This document shows, piece by piece, positions 6,337 through 12,371 of a DNA stretch of 15,399 bases. The notes beneath the pieces were generated by a model. The model did no database searches. It was given only the letters and a program-made list of their open reading frames with translations, and had not been told where the DNA came from. The stretch comes from an uncultured Prevotellaceae bacterium (GTDB lineage: Bacteria; Bacteroidota; Bacteroidia; Bacteroidales; Bacteroidaceae), in NCBI GenBank assembly GCA_902477365.1, contig CABSGW010000032.1, forward strand, positions 1-15,399, written 5' to 3'. Made by a program: the position numbers and the translations under genes. The stretch's first letter is position 1. Each line of letters begins with the position of its first letter.

Positions 6337-6903
6337 ATGAACAATTATCTGATTGTAGGGTTAGGGAATATCGGACGTGAATACGAAGATACCCGCCATA
6401 ACATAGGATTTAGAGTATTGGACGCCCTTGCAAAGGCGTCCAATCTCGTTTTTGAGGACAAACGGTATGGATTTGTCTCTACACTCTCTATTAAAGGCCG
6501 CCAACTCACGCTCTTAAAACCATCTACCTACATGAACCTAAGTGGAAACGCGGTTCGTTACTGGATGAATACAAAGAAAATACCCTTAGAAAATATACTC
6601 ATTGTGGTGGATGACTTGGCACTTCCTTTCGGAACACTGCGCATGAAACCATCAGGGAGCGAAGCCGGCCACAACGGACTGCGGCATATTACCTCCGTAC
6701 TGGGCACACAGAACTATGCCCGTCTTCGTTTCGGTATTGGCAATAATTTTCCTAAAGGAGGGCAAATTGACTTTGTTCTGGGCAAATTCGGGCCGGAAGA
6801 TATGGAAACAATGGATGAGCGAGTGGAACTGGCTGGAGAAATGATTAAAAGTTTCTGCCTGGCCGGTATACAAATCACCATGAATCAATATAACAAGAAA
6901 TAA
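6337..6903 (+). CDS. pth: Peptidyl-tRNA hydrolase
   Basis: Pth cleaves the ester bond of peptidyl-tRNAs that drop off ribosomes and so recycles tRNA. The 188-residue product has the full set of active-site positions: N11 (VGLGNIG), H21 in TRHNIGF (the general base, E. coli His20), N67 in STYMNLSG, D93 in VVDDLALPFG and N113 in GHNGLRH. Length is normal. It lies 36 bases after rplY and only 2 bases before the S4-domain gene, so all are probably one transcript. A weak promoter-like TACTTTTT lies in the 36-base gap but is not needed to explain expression. Confidence 0.97.
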   Translation: MNNYLIVGLGNIGREYEDTRHNIGFRVLDALAKASNLVFEDKRYGFVSTLSIKGRQLTLLKPSTYMNLSGNAVRYWMNTKKIPLENILIVVDDLALPFGTLRMKPSGSEAGHNGLRHITSVLGTQNYARLRFGIGNNFPKGGQIDFVLGKFGPEDMETMDERVELAGEMIKSFCLAGIQITMNQYNKK

Positions 6904-6905
6904 AG

Positions 6906-7328
6906 ATGCAAGAAGCTCGACTGGACAAATGGTTATGGGCTGCCCGTATTTTCAAAACACGCTCCATAGCGGCCGATGCCTGCAAGAATGGAAGGGTCAC
7001 GATGAATGGCAGTAACATGAAGCCGTCAAGAATGGTAAAGCCCGGTGATATAATCAGCGTACGCAAATCGCCGATTGTCTATTCATTCCGGATTAAACAG
7101 GCTATTGAGAAACGGGTCGGAGCTAAACTTTTACCGGAAATACTGGAAGATGTCACTTCTCCAGCACAATATGAGTTATTGGAAATGAGCAAAATCAGTG
7201 GTTTCATCAATCGGGCACGCGGCACAGGACGCCCCACAAAGAAAGACCGCAGAGAACTTGATGATTTCACAACGCCAACGTTCATCAGTGGATGGGATTT
7301 TGATGAACATGAAAACGAAATCGAATAA
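6906..7328 (+). CDS. hslR: S4-domain RNA-binding protein of the Hsp15/RqcP type
   Basis: The 140-residue product begins with an S4 domain (about 4-60, RLDKWLWAARIFKTRSIAAD, then GRVTMNG and KPGDIISVR). A basic/charged C-terminal part follows (about 95-120, RARGTGRPTKKDRREL). In E. coli, Hsp15 binds free 50S subunits that still hold a nascent chain on tRNA and shifts the tRNA. The Bacillus homologue RqcP stabilises peptidyl-tRNA on obstructed 50S subunits during alanine tailing. The E. coli-like C-terminal extension points to the Hsp15 branch. The adjacency to pth (2 bases) is functionally sensible, because both act on peptidyl-tRNA. The exact role in this organism is inferred. Confidence 0.85.
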   Translation: MQEARLDKWLWAARIFKTRSIAADACKNGRVTMNGSNMKPSRMVKPGDIISVRKSPIVYSFRIKQAIEKRVGAKLLPEILEDVTSPAQYELLEMSKISGFINRARGTGRPTKKDRRELDDFTTPTFISGWDFDEHENEIE

Positions 7329-7392
7329 ACGTTTTCTCCATACACATCCATTTCCTAAATGCCGACTATCTTCATGTTATAATCTCCTCCTT

Positions 7393-7929
7393 ATGGACCC
7401 CTATAAATTCATAGAAAAATACTATTCGGACAATCGTGAATTAAAGCGAATCCTTATAACACATAGTGAACAAGTCGCAGAGAAAACATTAAAAATTGCC
7501 CAAGCACATCCTGAGTTTAACCTCGACACACTTTTTCTAGAAGAAGCGGCTTTATTACACGACATCGGTATCTACCAGACAAATGCTCCTGCAATTCATT
7601 GTTATGGAACATCCCCCTATTTGCAACACGGATTGCTTGGAGCAGAACTCTTACGAGCCGAAGGATATCCAGGCCATGCCCGTGTATGTGAACGGCATAC
7701 CGGAACAGGACTGACAAAGGAGACCATTGAACGGCAAAGACTCCCTCTGCCCTCAAAAGATTTCTCTCCTGAAACATGGGAAGAGAAAGTAATCTGTTTT
7801 GCCGATAAGTTTTTCTCAAAGACACGTCTTGGCCAAGAAAAGACACCGGAACAAGCATTGCATAGTCTTCAAAAATTTGGCCCTGAAAGTGTAGCCCGCT
7901 TCACAAAATGGATGGAGCTATTTTTATAG
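7393..7929 (+). CDS. HD-domain phosphohydrolase
   Basis: The ATG at 7393 gives a 178-residue protein beginning MDPYKFIEKYYSDNRELKRI. The frame is open further upstream to 7198, but that part overlaps the S4-domain gene and reads as non-protein-like sequence, so the inner start is preferred. HD-superfamily metal ligands are visible: H24 (THS), H56-D57 (LLHDIGIY), H79 (LQHG), H102 (ERHTG) and D138 (FADKF). This layout is that of small HD hydrolases that act on phosphorylated metabolites or nucleotides; the substrate cannot be told from the sequence. No signal peptide is seen. It lies 64 bases after the S4 gene with no clear promoter between, so it is probably in the rplY-pth-hslR transcript. 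Confidence 0.8.
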   Translation: MDPYKFIEKYYSDNRELKRILITHSEQVAEKTLKIAQAHPEFNLDTLFLEEAALLHDIGIYQTNAPAIHCYGTSPYLQHGLLGAELLRAEGYPGHARVCERHTGTGLTKETIERQRLPLPSKDFSPETWEEKVICFADKFFSKTRLGQEKTPEQALHSLQKFGPESVARFTKWMELFL

Positions 7930-7996
7930 AAAGAACAGGAAGCCTTTCAATAGGTTAAAAAGCAACCAGGACATACAGTAGTCTAGGGATTTTATG

Positions 7997-8004
7997 TAAT
8001 TTTG
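7997..8004 (+). promoter_or_regulatory. Predicted -7 element of the lptD-like gene
   Basis: TAATTTTG matches TAnnTTTG exactly, with a predicted transcription start near 8011. No convincing TTG lies 19-21 bases upstream. Because the element overlaps a possible TTG codon at 8002, translation must begin further right if this promoter is used. Confidence 0.45.
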
Positions 8005-8037
8005 CAGTCGTTTCAATCCAGAGCAACGAAAAGCCCA

Positions 8038-10827
8038 TTGAGAACCAATATCTTCGTTTGCTTGTTTTTATTGGTAACACTCTCTTTGGGAGCGCGCCGA
8101 ACAAGTAAACCGCACAATAATACGAGACAGACCGTCAGCAATGCACTGCAACGGCCGTTGACGGATTCATTATTACCCCATACAGGTAATGATTCTTTAG
8201 TGCGCCCAATTCTCAACGATACTCTTGCGACCGATTCGCTACAGACAGATACAACTGCGACTAAAAAACGTACCGGTTTGGATGCTCCTGTCGAATACTC
8301 TGCCAAAGATTCACTAACATATGACGCGGCTACAGGGCTTGTCCATCTTTATGGAAGCAGTAAAGTTGCTTATCAGGACATGAATTTGAACGCTGCCGTC
8401 ATTACAATGAATGTGGATAGTAGCCTTGTACACGCATCCGGTGTAAAGGACTCCACAAATACCTGGGAGGGTAAACCTGAATACACCCAAGGAAACGACA
8501 AATACATCAGCGAATTGATGAGCTTTAATTTCAAAACAAAAAAAGGCTATATCAATAATGTAAATACCACACAAGGAGATGGTTTTCTGCAAAGTACCAA
8601 TTCAAAACGTGTTGCTGACGGAACACTCTTTTTAGAGCATGCCAAGTACACGACCTGTGATGCAGATCACCCCCACTTTTATTTGGCGCTTTCACGGGCA
8701 AAAGTCAAACCGGGCAAAGAAGTCATATTCGGTCCTGCCTATTTAGTTGTTGAAGATGTACCACTTCCACTGGCTATACCTTACGGATTCTTTCCTTTCA
8801 AAAAGAAATATTCCAGTGGTTTTCTGATGCCAACCTATGGAGATGAAACGAACCGTGGTTTTTATTTGCGTGACGGTGGTTATTATTTTGCCTTTAGCGA
8901 CTATATGGACATGCGGCTATTGGGCGAGATTTATACTAAAGGCTCATGGGGACTGAGTGCTGAAACCAACTACCGCAAACGTTATAAATATAGTGGTAAT
9001 TTTTATCTCAGCTATCTAAACACCATTGAAGGCGAAAAGAATATGCCCGACTACGAAAAGACAACTAGTTTCAAGGTACAATGGTCGCACCGGCAGGATC
9101 AAAAGGCTTCTCCCAATTCATCTTTCTCGGCCAGCGTAAACTTTGCAACAGAAAGTTACGAGCGTAAGAACCTAAGTAGTATGTATGACCCGCTTGCCTA
9201 CACACAAAGTACACGTACCAGTAGTGTGAGTTATCAATACACATTCCCGAACATCGGCCTTACACTCTCCTCTACCATGAACTTGAGTCAAAGTATGCGT
9301 GACTCATCCATTTCTGTCACATTACCGGACTTAAACATCTCTTTAGCACGTCTTTATCCATTCAAACGTAAAAAAGCGCGTGGCAAAGAACAGTGGTATG
9401 AAAAAATTTCGATGAGCTATACCGGACACTTAAGCAACAGCATTACAAGTAAAGAGGACGAGTTGTTCCATTCCAACCTTATCAAAGACTGGAGAAACGG
9501 TATGGAACACGACATACCAATCCAAGCAAACTTCATGTTGTTTAAATACATCAACATCTCTCCTTCGTTCAAAATACATGACCGCATGTACAGCAATAAA
9601 ATTACACGAAGTTGGGACGAAACCAACCAACAAGAGGTTGCCGATACTACTTATGGTTTTTACAACTTATACAACTGGAGTGTAGGCGTATCAGCCAACA
9701 CTACGCTGTATGGCTTTTACAAACCCTGGAAAAAATTGTTTGGAGACGGCATAATTGCTGTACGTCATGTCATGAAGCCTAGTGTTTCGTACAATTATGC
9801 TCCAGACTTCGGTACAGAGTCTTATGGCTATTATGATAGTTACGTAAAAACCGATGCCGATGGAAATGTCTCTACTGTAAGTTATTCTCCTTTTTCACAC
9901 GGTTTATTTGGTGTTCCGTCCCGTGGAAAAACAGGAAACATCACCATGAGTCTATCCAACAACGTCGAGATGAAAGTAAAAAGTAGTCGTGACTCCACCG
10001 GTGAGAAGAAATTAAGTATTATCGATGAGCTGTCTGGAACTTTATCATATAACATGGCAGCCAAACAACGTCAATGGAGTAATTTGGATACACGCTTACG
10101 CTTGCGCCTATGGAAAGGATACACTTTCAGTATGAATGCAAGATTTGCTACCTACGCGTATGAATTCGATGAAAATGGAAATGTAAGGGAAGGTAACCGG
10201 ACAGAGTGGAGTTACGGGCGTTTCGGACGCTTTCAAGGAATGTCCCAAAACATTTCATATACCATCAACAACAGCACTTTTGCCAAATTATTAGGCAAGA
10301 AAGATGGCAATAACACGACTGATACAGATAGCCAGGTTCCTGACGAAGAGACAGAAGATGCAACCGACAGCAATTTAGATCCGGAACTGCAGAGCAGCCG
10401 TAATGCGGCAAAAAAGGAAAGGAAAGCCCAGAAAGACGAAGATGGTTATTTGGCTTTTTCATTGCCTTGGAGCTTCACGGTTTCTTATGGTATCACCATG
10501 CGTGAAAACACAAGCGGAAAAATTAATCCACGGACCATGCGTTACCCTTACTCTTTCAGTCAAAACATGAACTTCTCGGGTAATTTGCGGCTTTCTGAAG
10601 GATGGAACATCAACTATAGCTCCGGATACGACTTTGAAAACAAAAAGTTATCTATGACAACAGCTTCTCTTTCACGCGACCTACACTGTTTCTCCATGTC
10701 ATGTTCCGTAGTGCTTACCCCATATAGCTCGTTCAATTTCTCGTTCCGTGCCAAAACGTCTGTACTGGCAGATATTCTCAAATGGGATAAACGTAGTAGC
10801 TATAGCTCAAACATAGACTGGTATTAG
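8038..10827 (+). CDS. lptD: LptD-like LPS assembly outer-membrane protein
   Basis: LptD is the outer-membrane barrel that inserts lipopolysaccharide into the outer leaflet. From a TTG at 8038 the product has 929 residues and opens with a signal peptide (RTNIFVCLFLLVTLSLGA). An in-frame TTG at 8002 adds 12 residues but falls inside the promoter -7 element. The first in-frame ATG is about 110 residues further in and would lose the signal and part of the OstA-like domain. A Ser/Thr/Asp-rich linker follows, then an OstA/LptA-like beta domain (about 85-205), then a long barrel. The stretch VPLPLAIPYGFFPFKKKYSSGFL opening the barrel is typical of Bacteroidetes LptD, and the last residue is aromatic. 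A highly charged insert (about 754-801, 10301-10441) probably forms a loop. It ends in tandem TAG codons. The exact start is uncertain. Confidence 0.8.
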   Translation: MRTNIFVCLFLLVTLSLGARRTSKPHNNTRQTVSNALQRPLTDSLLPHTGNDSLVRPILNDTLATDSLQTDTTATKKRTGLDAPVEYSAKDSLTYDAATGLVHLYGSSKVAYQDMNLNAAVITMNVDSSLVHASGVKDSTNTWEGKPEYTQGNDKYISELMSFNFKTKKGYINNVNTTQGDGFLQSTNSKRVADGTLFLEHAKYTTCDADHPHFYLALSRAKVKPGKEVIFGPAYLVVEDVPLPLAIPYGFFPFKKKYSSGFLMPTYGDETNRGFYLRDGGYYFAFSDYMDMRLLGEIYTKGSWGLSAETNYRKRYKYSGNFYLSYLNTIEGEKNMPDYEKTTSFKVQWSHRQDQKASPNSSFSASVNFATESYERKNLSSMYDPLAYTQSTRTSSVSYQYTFPNIGLTLSSTMNLSQSMRDSSISVTLPDLNISLARLYPFKRKKARGKEQWYEKISMSYTGHLSNSITSKEDELFHSNLIKDWRNGMEHDIPIQANFMLFKYINISPSFKIHDRMYSNKITRSWDETNQQEVADTTYGFYNLYNWSVGVSANTTLYGFYKPWKKLFGDGIIAVRHVMKPSVSYNYAPDFGTESYGYYDSYVKTDADGNVSTVSYSPFSHGLFGVPSRGKTGNITMSLSNNVEMKVKSSRDSTGEKKLSIIDELSGTLSYNMAAKQRQWSNLDTRLRLRLWKGYTFSMNARFATYAYEFDENGNVREGNRTEWSYGRFGRFQGMSQNISYTINNSTFAKLLGKKDGNNTTDTDSQVPDEETEDATDSNLDPELQSSRNAAKKERKAQKDEDGYLAFSLPWSFTVSYGITMRENTSGKINPRTMRYPYSFSQNMNFSGNLRLSEGWNINYSSGYDFENKKLSMTTASLSRDLHCFSMSCSVVLTPYSSFNFSFRAKTSVLADILKWDKRSSYSSNIDWY

Positions 10828-10945
10828 TAGTAATCAGCACCCCTTATTGGCCGTTAAGATGTGTTATTACACAGTGTGTGCGTTGTATGTACTACATCTT
10901 TTTCGTAACTTCGCCCCATAAAATAAAATCAGAACCATTAAGACA
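10828..10945. other. Intergenic region between lptD-like and lipoprotein genes
   Basis: This 118-base gap holds the predicted promoter of the lipoprotein gene at its right end. I see no convincing terminator for the lptD-like gene; only 4-bp stems can be drawn near 10858-10880. Confidence 0.5.
10883..10913 (+). promoter_or_regulatory. Predicted promoter of the BACON-like lipoprotein gene
   Basis: TTG (10883-10885), a 20-base spacer and TAACTTCG (10906-10913) match the consensus with one mismatch in the -7 element. The predicted start is near 10920, about 26 bases before the ATG. Confidence 0.5.
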
Positions 10946-11650
10946 ATGAAGAAAATACATTTATTCTTACTGGCCTTTGCCGGTATCACCTTCAGTTCAT
11001 GTCTAGAAGACAAAAACGAACTACACTTCTTTGCAATGCCCGTTCCAAACGGCCCCGAGGCAAAACTGTATGCAGACCAAGAGAGAGATTCTATGGTCAT
11101 TGTTTCAACAGACAGTTGGGTACTGACCCCACAAAAAGGTGACTGGATGGACTTCTCGCAAACTTCACTCGACATCAAACCCGGATATCAGGCCACCACT
11201 GTTATTGACCTGGCTTTCCCTGCAAATGATACGGGAGAGAACCGCTCCGTTGAGGCATGGGTTAAGGCAGACGGACGTTCATACATGAAGAAATTTACAC
11301 AAGTATCTTACATGAACATACAACGTCCGGATATGACCCTTACTCCGGGAGAAGAAGCCCCTGAATATCCTGAATTTGAACTCACAGACTCTTCCTATGT
11401 AACTAAAGATTCTATTATCTTTATCAGTTACGCTAAGAAAATAGAAATCGCAAGTAATGCCGAATGGCTAGTACCCGAGCGTACAGTTATTGAGCGGCAA
11501 CAAGACACGAAACAACCCCGCAAATACACTGTTTTGCTTGCACTTGAACCTAACAATACACAAGAGAAGCGTGAAGCAGAATTGGTACTGTCTACTTCAA
11601 ACAACTGCTTGACGGTTATTAAAGTACATCAATTACCAAAGAAAAAATAA
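10946..11650 (+). CDS. Lipoprotein with two BACON-like repeats
   Basis: This 234-residue protein starts with a lipoprotein signal (MKKIHLFLLAFAGITFSSC, lipidated Cys19). Phe at position -3 of the lipobox is slightly unusual. Acidic residues soon after the Cys (CLEDKNE) resemble the export signal that sends Bacteroidetes lipoproteins to the cell surface; that is inference. Two similar beta-rich units follow. One spans about 48-120 (MVIVSTDSWVLTPQKGDWMDF ... AWVKADGRSYMKKFTQ). The other spans about 150-232 (IIFISYAKKIEIASNAEWLVP ... AELVLSTSNNCLTVIKVHQ). The S..W.....G.W pattern and the closing strand ending in V.Q are reminiscent of BACON domains of Bacteroidetes surface proteins, which are often associated with glycan or mucin binding. 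No enzyme domain is present. A 32-bp hairpin starts 7 bases after the stop. Confidence 0.7.
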   Translation: MKKIHLFLLAFAGITFSSCLEDKNELHFFAMPVPNGPEAKLYADQERDSMVIVSTDSWVLTPQKGDWMDFSQTSLDIKPGYQATTVIDLAFPANDTGENRSVEAWVKADGRSYMKKFTQVSYMNIQRPDMTLTPGEEAPEYPEFELTDSSYVTKDSIIFISYAKKIEIASNAEWLVPERTVIERQQDTKQPRKYTVLLALEPNNTQEKREAELVLSTSNNCLTVIKVHQLPKKK

Positions 11651-11656
11651 GAAATA

Positions 11657-11730
11657 TCCTTATACTTCAAACTAAGAGGCGGGGCTGCAACAATATACGC
11701 AGCTCCGCCTCTTAGTTTGAAGTATAAGGA
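11657..11730. terminator. Very long hairpin shared by two convergent genes
   Basis: The 32-base arms at 11657-11688 and 11699-11730 are inverted copies with a single difference (G11683 opposite T11704), around a 10-base loop AACAATATAC. The arm sequence begins TCCTTATACTTCAAACTAAG. The difference is a G-U wobble in the plus transcript and an A-C mismatch in the minus transcript. The hairpin starts 7 bases after the plus-strand stop and 2 bases after the minus-strand stop. On the minus side it is followed by the T-rich TATTTCTTATTTTTTC. On the plus side there is no T run. It is most simply a bidirectional terminator or 3'-end stabiliser. Confidence 0.75.
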
Positions 11731-11732
11731 AC

Positions 11733-12218
11733 TTAAGATCTGGATTTACGCTCCATCGGTCTTTTATGTTCCATCTTCTTTGTTTGTCTAGCTTTTACAG
11801 CCTTTGCCTTTTTAACGTGCGGAGAATTAAAAACCATTTCCAACTGACGTGCGTTCAATATTTTCCGGAATCGGGCAAAATAAGTTTCCTTTACATCTAA
11901 CAATTTACGCTGAGTCTCGAACCTATTCTTCAAATCACGCTCTATTTGTTCGTCCGAACGTTCCTTTCGCCGTACATCCGTTTTTTGGTTGGGTATACAT
12001 GCCTTAAGAGCCTGCAAATACTCTTTATAGAGCGGTTCAAACTTCTCGGCCGTTTTATCGTCCAGCATCAAGCGCTCCTGCATATGTTTCATTTGCCGTT
12101 CTGCATAGTGCGTACCATCTTTCGATGGAAAATGCCTTTTCGTTTCTTGAGCTTGCATATTGCTACATCCCAGACAAATCATTGCCACGAGACATAAGAT
12201 AGAAAATTTTGTATTCAT
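11733..12218 (-). CDS. Secreted Spy/CpxP-like helical protein
   Basis: The 161-residue product has a signal peptide (MNTKFSILCLVAMICLG...MQA, likely cleaved before Gln24). Cys18 follows LG, but the -3 position is Cys, so lipidation is uncertain. The mature part is predicted as long helices with the pattern MQERLMLDDKTAEKFEPLYK, then about 35 residues of charged helix, then KETYFARFRKILNARQLEMV. This resembles the paired LTxxQ-type helical repeats of Spy/CpxP and of many Bacteroidetes periplasmic proteins, though the exact LTxxQ motif is replaced (LNARQ). The tail (about 136-161) is very basic (KKAKAVKARQTKKMEHKRP), unusual for this fold. A periplasmic chaperone or stress role is only a possibility. 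No clear promoter was found in the 153-base gap upstream. Confidence 0.55.
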   Translation of the reverse strand: MNTKFSILCLVAMICLGCSNMQAQETKRHFPSKDGTHYAERQMKHMQERLMLDDKTAEKFEPLYKEYLQALKACIPNQKTDVRRKERSDEQIERDLKNRFETQRKLLDVKETYFARFRKILNARQLEMVFNSPHVKKAKAVKARQTKKMEHKRPMERKSRS

Positions 12219-12371
12219 TGTTTTAGCCTTTCATTGATTATTTACTACTTCATCAAAACCTGTACATGTTTAGTTATTAGATAGTAAATAAGGAAAAGCG
12301 TTTAGTCTTATCCGCCTTTTTAATATAGCTTTAACATTTCCACCTGTAAGTCTATCCTCCTAAAAACATTT
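12219..12371. other. Intergenic region between the NAGLU gene and the Spy-like gene
   Basis: This AT-rich gap lies between two minus-strand genes. I see no TAnnTTTG element on the minus strand. A weak bulged stem (AAAAGCG at 12294-12300 with CGC and TTTT at 12313-12320) could act as a poor terminator for the NAGLU gene. Co-transcription of the two genes is therefore possible. Confidence 0.4.

Noticed and set aside
7198..7392. Upstream extension of the HD-domain gene into the S4-domain gene
   Set aside because: The 65 extra residues overlap another gene in a different frame and look unlike protein, while the core family begins naturally at the ATG at 7393.
12294..12320. Bulged AAAAGCG / CGC-TTTT stem downstream of the GH89 gene as a terminator
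   Set aside because: Only three GC pairs flank a bulge and the tail is short; it is too weak to call as a feature on its own.
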